DNA of 17,578 nucleotides from Actinomycetes bacterium. Lineage in GTDB: Bacteria; Actinomycetota; Thermoleophilia; Solirubrobacterales; 70-9. The position numbers and the translations under genes were made by a program. This document shows, piece by piece, positions 6,651 to 14,232 of the stretch. The number at the start of each line of letters is the position of its first letter. Positions within the stretch are counted from its first letter, which is position 1. The stretch lies in assembly GCA_023436605.1 (NCBI GenBank), contig JAEZIQ010000120.1, forward strand, positions 1 to 17,578, in the 5' to 3' direction. The notes under the pieces are model-generated. The model searched no databases. It saw only the letters and a list, made by a program, of their open reading frames with translations, and was not told the origin of the DNA.

Positions 6651-8338
6651 ATCCGGTCGCCAGCCCCCGCGTCTCGGGGCATGCCCTCGAGATCGAAGGT
6701 CTCTCGTACCGCTACGCTGGGGCGGAGCATGCGGCCCTCACCGATGTGAGCCTCGTGATCGAGCCGGGCGAGTTCATCGTGCTGGCCGGCGGTTCCGGGT
6801 CGGGCAAGACTTCGCTCCTCAGGGCCGGCTGCGGCCTGATCCCGCATTTCCACGGCGGCGAGATTTCCGGTTCGGCCCGGGTTGCCGGACGCTCGATCAC
6901 AGAGAGCGGACCGGGCGAACTCGCCGATGTGGTCGGCTATGTGGCCCAGGACCCGGAAACCCAGATCGTTTCGACGACCGTTGCGGCCGAGCTCGACCTG
7001 CCCCTTCGCTTTCGTGGTGACCACCCGGCCGAGCGGGCTCGCGCGGTCGAAGAGGTGGCTCTGGCGCTCGGCATTCCGCATCTCCTGCCCCGGGCGGTCA
7101 CCTCGCTCTCCGGCGGGGAGCTTCAGCGAGTGGCGCTGGCGGTGGCGCTGGTCACCCGTCCGCCGCTGATCCTCCTCGACGAGCCGACCTCCCAGCTCGA
7201 CCCGGTTTCCGGCGACGAGCTGATCTGGCTGCTTCGTCGCCTGAACGAGGAGTGGGGGGTGGCGGTGGTCCTGGCCGAACACCGGCTCGAGCGCTGCCTC
7301 GCCGCCGCTGACCGGGTGATCGCGATGGAAGCCGGGCGGATCGGCTTCGACGGCCCGCCGCGGGACTTCCTCGTCTGGGCGATCGATTCGCATCCGGAAC
7401 TGGCGACCCCGTCGGCCCTGATCTTCTCCGGCGCGGGGATCGAACCCTTGCCGGTCGGGGTCCGCGACGCCCGCCAGATCCTCCGCAGGCGCGACGCCGG
7501 GCCGGAGGAGAGAGATTCTGGCCGCAGTTTTGAGTCAAATAGAGACTCAAGTGCAGCCAGAACCATTCCGGGGCCCCGGTCCGGCACGCCGAACACGGCG
7601 GAACCGGTGCTGAAGGCCGCGAGGCTTTGGGTGGAGCTTGATCCGGGGGAGGGTCCGGTCGACGTGCTGCGGGGAATCGACCTCGAACTCCGGGCCGGGG
7701 AGAAAGTGGCGCTGATGGGCCGAAACGGCGCCGGCAAATCGACCCTGCTGCGAGCGGCCGCCGGTCTGATCGAGCCGGTCTCGGGCCGGGTCGAGGCAGC
7801 TCGGGGGATCGCGCTGCTCACGCAAAACCCGGGTGACTTCCTGGTTCGCGAGCGGGTCGGGGATGAACTCTCAGGAGCGGCAGGCGAAGCGGCTCTTGCT
7901 GCGGTCGGGTTGGACATCCCGGCGGAGCGCGACCCGCGGGACCTCTCCGGGGGCGAGCGCCAACGCCTCGCCCTGGCGATCGCCCTGGCGGGACGAATGG
8001 AGGGTGAACGACTGCCCGGCCTGATCTGCCTCGACGAACCGACCCGGGGGATGGACCGCGGGCTCAAGGCGCACCTGACCGAACTGGCGGACCGGCTGGC
8101 GGCCGCGGGAGCAGCGGTGCTGATCTCGACCCATGACGTCGAGTTCGCCGTCACCTTCGCCGACCGGGTCCTGCTGCTGGGGGACGGCGAGTTGGTCGCC
8201 GACGCCGACATGCCGACCGTACTCAGCGGAGGCTGGTACTTCGCCTCGGAGGCGGCCCGGGTGCTGGACCGGCCCGGGGTGGTCTCGATCGACCAGGCCA
8301 TCGACCTGCTCGGTTCCGAAAGGGGGGATCTCTCTTGA
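6647..8338 (+). CDS. ecfA: ECF transporter ATPase with two fused ABC domains (EcfA1-EcfA2)
   Basis: A 563-residue protein with two complete nucleotide-binding domains in one chain. Domain 1 has Walker A GGSGSGKT (48-55), Q-loop Q101, signature LSGGE (154-158), Walker B LILLDEP (174-180) and switch H212. Domain 2 has Walker A GRNGAGKS (358-365), Q393, signature LSGGE (433-437), Walker B ICLDEP (460-465) and switch H496. All catalytic residues are intact in both, so it should form the ATPase pair of a single ECF importer. The linker (about 280-320) is Ser/Arg/Pro-rich and its DNA contains an AT-richer 47-bp palindrome. The start follows a GGAGG site and overlaps the ecfT stop by 4 bp. The stop overlaps the next TTG start by 4 bp. 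Confidence 0.95.
   Translation: MNPVASPRVSGHALEIEGLSYRYAGAEHAALTDVSLVIEPGEFIVLAGGSGSGKTSLLRAGCGLIPHFHGGEISGSARVAGRSITESGPGELADVVGYVAQDPETQIVSTTVAAELDLPLRFRGDHPAERARAVEEVALALGIPHLLPRAVTSLSGGELQRVALAVALVTRPPLILLDEPTSQLDPVSGDELIWLLRRLNEEWGVAVVLAEHRLERCLAAADRVIAMEAGRIGFDGPPRDFLVWAIDSHPELATPSALIFSGAGIEPLPVGVRDARQILRRRDAGPEERDSGRSFESNRDSSAARTIPGPRSGTPNTAEPVLKAARLWVELDPGEGPVDVLRGIDLELRAGEKVALMGRNGAGKSTLLRAAAGLIEPVSGRVEAARGIALLTQNPGDFLVRERVGDELSGAAGEAALAAVGLDIPAERDPRDLSGGERQRLALAIALAGRMEGERLPGLICLDEPTRGMDRGLKAHLTELADRLAAAGAAVLISTHDVEFAVTFADRVLLLGDGELVADADMPTVLSGGWYFASEAARVLDRPGVVSIDQAIDLLGSERGDLS
7516..7562. repeat. 47-bp imperfect palindrome inside the ATPase linker
   Basis: Outer arms TTCTGGC (7516-7522) and GCCAGAA (7556-7562) and inner arms TTGAGTC (7530-7536) and GACTCAA (7544-7550) are perfect inverted repeats. 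A GCA/TGC match lies between them and the loop is 7 bases. The centre is markedly A/T-richer than the surrounding gene. It encodes part of the linker between the two ABC domains, where an insertion would be tolerated. Confidence 0.7.
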
Positions 8339-10323
8339 GCTGGCAGATCGTCAGCGTGATCGTGTTGCTGGTGGCGATCGGAACCGGGATGCTCTGGTAC
8401 GAACGGTCACGGCCCCCTTCGCAGATCGTCGCCCTGGTTGCCGTGCTGGCGGCGCTGGCCGTGGCCGGCCGGATCATCGTCGCTCCGATCCCGAATGTCG
8501 TCGCGACGACCGACATCGTGATCATCGCCGGGTTCGTGCTCGGGCCGGCCCCCGGGTTTGCGGTCGGGGCACTGGGCGGGCTGGTCTCCAACTTCTGGCT
8601 CGGCCAGGGGGTGTGGACTCCATGGCAGATGGTCGCCTGGGGAATGTGCGGACTCGCGGGCGGAGTCCTCTGGAAAATGACCGGGGGCCGGATCAACCGT
8701 TGGTGGCTGGCCGCATTCTGTGGTGCGGCCGGGATCGCGTTTGGCGCCTGGATGAACCTTGAGGCTATGGTCAGTTTCGGCGGGGAGATATCCCTCGACC
8801 GGTACCTTGCACTGGAGGTAAGAGCCATTCCGTTCGACGTCGCACATATGACCGGCAACATCATCTTTGCCCTGGCCGCAGGCCCGGCGATGATCGCTGC
8901 GCTGGTCCGGTTCCGTGAACGATTCGAGTGGCGGCAGGCTGAAGCCGGCGAGGTCACCGGCCCGGGAGCGTCCGGTCTGGCTGGACGGGGCCGCACCGCG
9001 ACCGGCGTGACCATGCTCGTCCTCGCTGCGCTCCTGTTCGTTACGGCTGGCCCGGTCGGTCCGCAGAAGGCCGATGCCGCCTATGCGGCCCAGGCCGATC
9101 TGGGGGCCGCATGGCTCGAAGGCCAGCAGAACACGGACGGCGGTTTCGCGTCATCTCCGGACGGAACTTCCTCGATCAACATGACGACCCGGGTCATGCT
9201 TGCGCTGGCGGCGACCGGTACGAACCCGCTCGACGTCAAGACCAACGCAACGCCCTACGGCTATCTAGTCAACAAACGCAGCGACATAACGGAAGCCAAT
9301 GACATAGCCCTGACCATCCTCGCGATGAAGACTGTCGGACAGGATCCACGCGACTTCAAGGGGCGCAACCTGGTCGACGCCCTGCGCAAGCGGCGCGGCA
9401 ACGGGTCCTTCGGCAACATGCTCAACGTGGCTGCCTACGCGGTGCTCGCCTTCCGCTCGGTGGGGGCAACCAAGGACGCCCAGTTTTCCCTGAAGCGGCT
9501 CTACGAAGCCCAGAACGATGACGGTGGCTGGGGCATCGGCAAGGGAGCGAAAAGCGAGTCCGATTCGACCGGCACCGTTCTGATGGCGATCACCGGCGAC
9601 AAGGCACGCAACCGGGCGATCAAGTACCTCGACGGGATCCAGAAATCCTCCGGCGGGTTCGGGACCAACGGCATCGTGAACTCGCAATCGACCAGTCGCG
9701 TTCTTCAGGGGCTGGTCGCCCAGGGCCGCAGCGTGAACTACCTGCGAAACAGCGGAAAGTCGGGGGCCGACTATCTGCTCGCGCGGCAGCTCGACGACGG
9801 CAGCTTCTGGTACTCGCGGACCAGTGACCAGACCAAGATCTGGGTGACCGCCGACAGCGTCTCGGCCCTCTCCGGGAAGAAGCTGCCGATTTCCGCCCCG
9901 CCGCGCGAGAAAGACGAGTCCAACAACACCTCCAACGGCACCGGCGGCGTTTCGCCCACGACCCCGTCCAACCCCGGCTCCACCTACACGCCACCGGCCG
10001 GCTCGCTGGCGACTCCCTCCGACACGGGCTCCTCCTTCCCCGACTCCGGCAACAACAACTCGGGAAACGGAAACCAGGGCAAGGCAGACAACCCGGGCCT
10101 CAACCAGAACGGCGGGGGTGACTCCACGGAAGAACCGGCCACCGAGCTTCCCCCGACCGACACTTCGATCCCGCTGGTTCCCGAAGCTCCCAGTGCCGAG
10201 GTGCTCGCCGCATCCGAGGCCGGACCGCAGCCGTCGCCGGTGATCGCGATCCTGATCGTGCTGGTCGTGAGCGGCGGGCTTTGTGGCGGGACGATCCTGC
10301 TCGCGCGGCGGTTCCGTTGGTAA
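8335..10323 (+). CDS. ECF S-component fused to an extracellular alpha/alpha-toroid (intrinsic-factor alpha-like) domain
   Basis: A 662-residue three-part membrane protein. Residues 1-200 hold about six membrane segments and resemble ECF S-components, including TTDIVIIAGFVLGPAPGFAVG, GGLVSNFWLGQG and TPWQMVAWG. A further membrane helix (about 223-241) leads outward. Residues 250-515 contain repeated QxxxGGF/W-type motifs of the prenyltransferase/squalene-cyclase toroid fold: QQNTDGGFAS (264-273), EAQNDDGGWG (391-400), GIQKSSGGFG (434-443) and RQLDDGSFW (484-492). No DxDD cyclase motif is seen, so binding is more likely than catalysis. A Ser/Thr/Asn/Pro-rich stalk (525-630) and a C-terminal helix (636-655) with RRFRW anchor the toroid again. 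The fold matches the alpha6/alpha6 barrel of intrinsic factor. The TTG start follows AAGGGGGG by about 8 nt and overlaps the ATPase stop by 4 bp. The role as cobalamin receptor and channel is inferred. Confidence 0.85.
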   Translation: MSWQIVSVIVLLVAIGTGMLWYERSRPPSQIVALVAVLAALAVAGRIIVAPIPNVVATTDIVIIAGFVLGPAPGFAVGALGGLVSNFWLGQGVWTPWQMVAWGMCGLAGGVLWKMTGGRINRWWLAAFCGAAGIAFGAWMNLEAMVSFGGEISLDRYLALEVRAIPFDVAHMTGNIIFALAAGPAMIAALVRFRERFEWRQAEAGEVTGPGASGLAGRGRTATGVTMLVLAALLFVTAGPVGPQKADAAYAAQADLGAAWLEGQQNTDGGFASSPDGTSSINMTTRVMLALAATGTNPLDVKTNATPYGYLVNKRSDITEANDIALTILAMKTVGQDPRDFKGRNLVDALRKRRGNGSFGNMLNVAAYAVLAFRSVGATKDAQFSLKRLYEAQNDDGGWGIGKGAKSESDSTGTVLMAITGDKARNRAIKYLDGIQKSSGGFGTNGIVNSQSTSRVLQGLVAQGRSVNYLRNSGKSGADYLLARQLDDGSFWYSRTSDQTKIWVTADSVSALSGKKLPISAPPREKDESNNTSNGTGGVSPTTPSNPGSTYTPPAGSLATPSDTGSSFPDSGNNNSGNGNQGKADNPGLNQNGGGDSTEEPATELPPTDTSIPLVPEAPSAEVLAASEAGPQPSPVIAILIVLVVSGGLCGGTILLARRFRW

Positions 10324-11993
10324 GCCGAAGCGAATCGCTCGAAGCGATCGCCGGTTCGCATTTCGAAGTGGTGGTGATCGGCGGCGGCATCACCGGCGCC
10401 GGCGTCGCCCTCGATGCTGCCTCCCGCGGATACTCGGTCGCCCTGCTCGAAGGCCGGGACTATGGCATCGGGACCTCGTCACGCTCTTCCAAGATGGTCC
10501 ACGGCGGGCTCCGGTATCTGGAGAACTTTGATGTGGGACTGGTCCGGGAGGCGCTGCTCGAAAGGCAGCTGCTGGTCGAGCTGGCGCCGCACCTCGTATA
10601 CCCGACCCCGTTCCTCGTGCCGACCGTCGGCGAAGACAAGCCGGACCGCAAACTCGGGCTCGGCCTCAATGCCTATGACGTCCTGGCCGGGGCGACCGGC
10701 GGTCGCAACCGCCGGGAACGGCGTTGGCGCCGCCGTCCGGCCGAAGCCGAAGAATCCTGGTCGCCGGACCGGCACCGGACGATCGACCGCGACGAGCTGC
10801 TTGGCCTGATGCCGGCGCTCGAGACACGCGACCCCGAGTCGGCCTACCTTTTCTACGACTGCCAGACCGACGACGTCCGCCTCGTCCTTACCGTGCTCGG
10901 CGAGGCCCAGCGCTTCGGGGCCGTCAGCCTCAACGGAGCCAAGGTCGAGCGCGTGATCGAAGTGAACGGCAAGGCCAGGCAGGTCGAGTTCACCGAAGCC
11001 GCTTCCGGAGAGACGGTCGTGGTCGAAGCGGACAACATTGTCAACGCGACCGGGGTCTGGGCCGACCAGATCCGGCCGGGCGAGATCGAGCGGGAGGAGG
11101 ACATCCCGAGGATCGCCCCGAGCCGCGGCGCCCACCTGCTGTTTTCCTCCGACGACGTCGACATGGGTGAAGCCGCCTGCATCGTCCCCGCCGGGGAAGG
11201 ACGGAGGATCTTCGCCCTGCCCTGGTACGGCCGCACCCTGGTCGGGACGACCGACGTCGATCACGACGGCGGGATCGAGGAAGTCGCCGCGACCAGCGAC
11301 GACATCGAGTACCTGATCAACGCGATGAACGAGTTCTTCGATCTCTCCCTGTCCGACTCCGACATCGTCGGGGCCTACGCCGGGGTCCGACCCCTGATCA
11401 GTACCGGGGACCCCCGCAAATCGGTCGACATCTCGCGGCAGGCAGAGCTTTACGAAACCTCGTCGGGAATGCTGACGATCACCGGCGGCAAACTGACCAC
11501 CTGGCGTCGAATGGCCAAAGAGACCGTTGACCGGATTGTCGAACGGGCCGGGCGCGAGGCCCGTTGCCAGACTGCGGAGATCCCACTCGGCATGGAGGTC
11601 GACCCGGCAGAACTCGATGCCCCCGAAGGGGTCGGCAAGGAAGCCCTGGAACAGCTTGCATTCCGCTACGGCCACGCGGCCCGAAGCGTGCTCCGGCTTG
11701 CGACGAGCGATCCGGAACTGGCCAAGCCGATCGTCGAGGGCCTGCCGGACCTGCTGGCCGAAGCCCAGATCGCAATTGAGTTCGAGCAGGCCCGCTCGCT
11801 GGCTGACGTTCTGCTGCGCCGGACCCGTCTCGGCCTGACCGCCGCATCGAGCCTTGCGACCCCCGAATCGGTCGAGCCACTGGTCGGCGTGATGGCCAAG
11901 GGGCTGGGGTGGGGCGACATCGAAAAGAAGAAGCAGGTTGATTCCTGGCTCGAGACGCTCAAGGCCGAGGGCCTTAATCCGGCCGGGGCCTGA
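10317..11993 (+). CDS. glpD: FAD-dependent glycerol-3-phosphate dehydrogenase
   Basis: A 558-residue flavoenzyme that oxidises sn-glycerol-3-phosphate to dihydroxyacetone phosphate at the membrane and passes electrons to quinone. The N-terminal FAD site is FEVVVIGGGITGAGVALDAA (G22, G24, G27), followed by the diagnostic SSRSSKMVHGGLRYLENFD segment. Also seen are NATGVWADQIR, GRTLVGTTDVDHDG, the YAGVRPLI motif and GGKLTTWRRMAKE. A C-terminal DAO_C-type helical domain fills about 415-558. The reading frame is open from 10281, but TTG 10317, overlapping the transporter stop by 7 bp, gives a sensible N-terminus; this start is uncertain. A short Arg-rich insert (NRRERRWRRRP) lies around residues 139-149. 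The overlap suggests cotranscription with the cobalamin operon, although no metabolic link is evident. Confidence 0.92.
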   Translation: MVSRSESLEAIAGSHFEVVVIGGGITGAGVALDAASRGYSVALLEGRDYGIGTSSRSSKMVHGGLRYLENFDVGLVREALLERQLLVELAPHLVYPTPFLVPTVGEDKPDRKLGLGLNAYDVLAGATGGRNRRERRWRRRPAEAEESWSPDRHRTIDRDELLGLMPALETRDPESAYLFYDCQTDDVRLVLTVLGEAQRFGAVSLNGAKVERVIEVNGKARQVEFTEAASGETVVVEADNIVNATGVWADQIRPGEIEREEDIPRIAPSRGAHLLFSSDDVDMGEAACIVPAGEGRRIFALPWYGRTLVGTTDVDHDGGIEEVAATSDDIEYLINAMNEFFDLSLSDSDIVGAYAGVRPLISTGDPRKSVDISRQAELYETSSGMLTITGGKLTTWRRMAKETVDRIVERAGREARCQTAEIPLGMEVDPAELDAPEGVGKEALEQLAFRYGHAARSVLRLATSDPELAKPIVEGLPDLLAEAQIAIEFEQARSLADVLLRRTRLGLTAASSLATPESVEPLVGVMAKGLGWGDIEKKKQVDSWLETLKAEGLNPAGA

Positions 11994-12015
11994 ACCGGCA
12001 ACCGACCTGAATCAC

Positions 12016-12021
12016 TACGAT
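12016..12021 (+). promoter_or_regulatory. Candidate -10 element for a leaderless aldolase transcript
   Basis: TACGAT lies exactly at -12 to -7 relative to the A of the ATG at 12028, the spacing expected when transcription starts at the start codon. There is no Shine-Dalgarno sequence before that ATG, in line with a leaderless mRNA, common in actinobacteria. No good -35 match is seen. Confidence 0.45.
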
Positions 12022-12027
12022 TGGGTT

Positions 12028-12714
12028 ATGGAACTTTTCATTGACACCGGTGCCGTTTCCGAGGTCGAGGAGATTGCCGCCTGGGGCGTCCTCAGTGGCG
12101 CGACCACCAATCCCTCCCTGCTCGCCAAGGAAGACGGAGAACCCGGCGACATCATCCGCAAGATCGCGGACCTGGTCGATGGCCCCACCTCCGCCGAAGT
12201 CGTCTCCCCGACAGTTGAGGGAATGATCGAGGAAGGCAATGCCCTGAGGACCCTCCACGAGCACGTGACCGTCAAGGTCCCGTTCAGTGCCGAGGGCCTC
12301 GCCGCGACCAGAGCCCTGACCGACGACGGCGCGATGGTCAACATGACCCTCGTCTTCTCGCCCAACCAGGCCCTGCTGGCCGCTTCGGCCGGCGCGACTT
12401 TCGTTTCCTGCTTCATGGGTCGCCTGGACGACGTTTCCGTCGATTCGACCAAGGTTCTGGAAGAGATCGTCGACGTGCTGCGCGCCCGCGACCTCGAGTC
12501 GAAGGTGCTGGCCGCCTCGATCCGCCACCCGGAGCACATGGTCACCGCCGCCTCGCTCGGCTGCGACATCGCAACCGTCCCGGCCAAGGTCCTTCGCCAG
12601 ATGCTGAACCACCCGCTGACCACCGAGGGTGCCGCCAAGTTCGAAGAGGACTGGAAGAGCCGCCCGGAGTTCGCGGAGTGGCTCGCTGGCCTGGTAGCTG
12701 CCAACAAGGGCTGA
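12028..12714 (+). CDS. fsa: Fructose-6-phosphate aldolase / transaldolase-like protein (FSA/TalC family)
   Basis: A 228-residue class I aldolase of the small transaldolase subfamily. Visible motifs are the N-terminal MELFIDTGAVSEVEE strand with its Asp, SGATTNPSLL (23-32), VTVKVPF (80-86) with the Schiff-base lysine K83, VNMTLVFSPNQALLAASAGATFVS, and ASIRHPEHMVTAASLGCDIATVP near the C-terminus. The length fits FSA/TalC (about 215-230) rather than full transaldolase (over 300). It would act on fructose-6-phosphate or sedoheptulose-7-phosphate chemistry in the pentose phosphate pathway; the exact activity cannot be told from sequence alone. The frame is open upstream to 11938 within glpD, but ATG 12028 matches the conserved family start and has a -10-like TACGAT just upstream. 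The rho start follows with a 1-nt gap. Confidence 0.9.
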   Translation: MELFIDTGAVSEVEEIAAWGVLSGATTNPSLLAKEDGEPGDIIRKIADLVDGPTSAEVVSPTVEGMIEEGNALRTLHEHVTVKVPFSAEGLAATRALTDDGAMVNMTLVFSPNQALLAASAGATFVSCFMGRLDDVSVDSTKVLEEIVDVLRARDLESKVLAASIRHPEHMVTAASLGCDIATVPAKVLRQMLNHPLTTEGAAKFEEDWKSRPEFAEWLAGLVAANKG

Positions 12715-12715
12715 G

Positions 12716-14125
12716 ATGTCCGACCTCAAATCGAAGACGCTGGCCGAGCTCCACGAGCTGGCCGGCAAAGCCGGGATCGAGAAGTTCCGCCTGCTTCGCC
12801 GTGAAGAGCTGATCGACAAGCTCGACGGTTCGGGTGGTTCCAATGACGACGGTGGTTCGAGCTCGAATGGCTCGGCTGAAACTGACGGTCGCTCAGGCGG
12901 TCGTCGGGGCGGCCGCGACCGGGGCCGGGGTGGCGACCGCGAACGCCGCGGCAGCCGCGAGCGCCGGGGTGGCCGTGACTCCCGCGGAAGTTCGGGCGAC
13001 CGGGCCCGGGAGGAGAAGAGCCGCGACCGCGACGAAAAGAGCGATCGTGGCTCAGAAGAGCGTGAATCCGAGGCCGAAGCCGAACTGACCGAGATCACGG
13101 GAGTGCTCGACGTGCTGCCGCGGGGCAGCGGCATCATCCGCTCCGACGACGGTCCTTCGGCCGGCATCTATGTTTCGCCCGCCCAGATTCGCCGCTGCGA
13201 GCTTCGCTCCGGCGACGAGGTCAGCGGTCCGGTCCGTCCGGCTCGCCGCGGCGAGCGCCGGCCTTCGCTGGTTCGGGTCGAGAAGGTGAACGGCGAGCCG
13301 CCGGTCGATGAGCGCGCCCCGCGCTTCGAGAACCTGACCCCGGTCGCACCGCATCGGCACATGCCGCTGAGCGGCGACGCCGACGACATCCTCGCCCGTT
13401 CGGTCGACCTGCTGGCCCCGCTCGCCTTCGGGCAGCGAGTGCTGGTCGAGGCGCAGCCGCGTTCCGGCCGCACCAGTTTCCTCAGGTCACTGGCCAAGGC
13501 GATCGCCCGCGGCGCCGGCGATGAGGCCGAGATCATCGTGCTGCTGATCGACGAGCGTCCCGAGGAAGTCACCGCCTGGAGCCGCGAGGTTCCCGAAGTG
13601 GAGATCGCCGCCGCTCCCGCCGACCTCGGCGCGCACGAGCAGGTCCGGACCGCCGAGCGCATCCTGGCCAAGGTCAAGCGCCAGGCCGAAGATGGCAAGG
13701 ACGTCGTGATCATCGTCGACTCGCTGACCCGACTCGGCACCGCCTACGGCGACCCCGGCGCGGTCAAGCCTTTCTTCGGAGCCGGTCGCGAACTCGAGGA
13801 AGAGGGCGCCGGTTCGGTCACCGTGATCGCGACCGCACTCTGGGGTTCACCCGGTGACCAGGACGTGATGGACGCGGTCCACACCACCGAAAACGCGACC
13901 ATCCGCCTCGACGCCGGCCTCGCTGCGGCCGGGGTGGAGCCTTCGCTTGACGTCACCGCCTGCGCGATCTCCGGTCAGGAGTCAGTGCTGGACGAAGCCC
14001 AGATCGACGCGGTGCGTCGGATCCGGGCCGAGCTGAAGGGGATGGAGCCGGTCCCGGCTGCCAACCGCCTGGCCGAGCTGATCAAGGGCTCCGACAACAA
14101 CGAAGAGCTCCTCAAGAAGCTCTAG
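12716..14125 (+). CDS. rho: Divergent transcription termination factor Rho
   Basis: A 469-residue Rho homologue. Order: Rho_N helical domain (1-37); a disordered Arg/Gly/Asp/Ser/Glu-rich insert (38-125), common in actinobacterial Rho; RNA-binding OB fold (126-195, GVLDVLPRGSGIIR and later YVSPAQIRRCELRSGD); the FENLTPVAPHRH linker (205-214); and a RecA-like ATPase domain (215-469). LLIDERPEEVT (276-286, E280) and VVIIVDSLTRL (330-340, D335) are conserved. However, the P-loop reads AQPRSGRT (246-253), with Arg in place of the ATP-binding lysine. The Q-loop segment usually reading LSGGVDANAL..PKRFFGAARN is shortened to GDPGAVKPFFGAGREL. The R-loop segment MDEVI.EEFKGTGN is replaced. The arginine-finger SRK..E.R region reads RLDAGLAAAGV. 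It may have changed or weak ATPase activity. A hairpin terminator follows. Confidence 0.88.
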   Translation: MSDLKSKTLAELHELAGKAGIEKFRLLRREELIDKLDGSGGSNDDGGSSSNGSAETDGRSGGRRGGRDRGRGGDRERRGSRERRGGRDSRGSSGDRAREEKSRDRDEKSDRGSEERESEAEAELTEITGVLDVLPRGSGIIRSDDGPSAGIYVSPAQIRRCELRSGDEVSGPVRPARRGERRPSLVRVEKVNGEPPVDERAPRFENLTPVAPHRHMPLSGDADDILARSVDLLAPLAFGQRVLVEAQPRSGRTSFLRSLAKAIARGAGDEAEIIVLLIDERPEEVTAWSREVPEVEIAAAPADLGAHEQVRTAERILAKVKRQAEDGKDVVIIVDSLTRLGTAYGDPGAVKPFFGAGRELEEEGAGSVTVIATALWGSPGDQDVMDAVHTTENATIRLDAGLAAAGVEPSLDVTACAISGQESVLDEAQIDAVRRIRAELKGMEPVPAANRLAELIKGSDNNEELLKKL

Positions 14126-14173
14126 GGATTCTGGGTCACCCCAAGAAGCCCCAACACTCTCGAATTGATCAAG

Positions 14174-14215
14174 ACCCACGGTTTCCCACAATATTTGTGG
14201 TAAATCGTGGGTTTT
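14174..14215 (+). terminator. Rho-independent terminator after rho
   Basis: ACCCACG (14174-14180) pairs with CGTGGGT (14206-14212). The stem continues inward through GTTT/AAAT and CCACA/TGTGG around an AT-rich loop, giving a long near-continuous hairpin followed by TTTGTT. It is strikingly AT-rich for this genome and lies between convergent rho and the minus-strand gene ending at 14233, so it may act on both. Confidence 0.75.
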
Positions 14216-14232
14216 GTTCGTCTGGCGGCGTC

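Noticed and set aside
9085..9880. Toroid region as an active terpene cyclase or a thioester (complement-like) domain
   Set aside because: No DxDD cyclase motif and no GCGEQ thioester motif are present; the location on an ECF S-component behind a B12 riboswitch favours a binding role.
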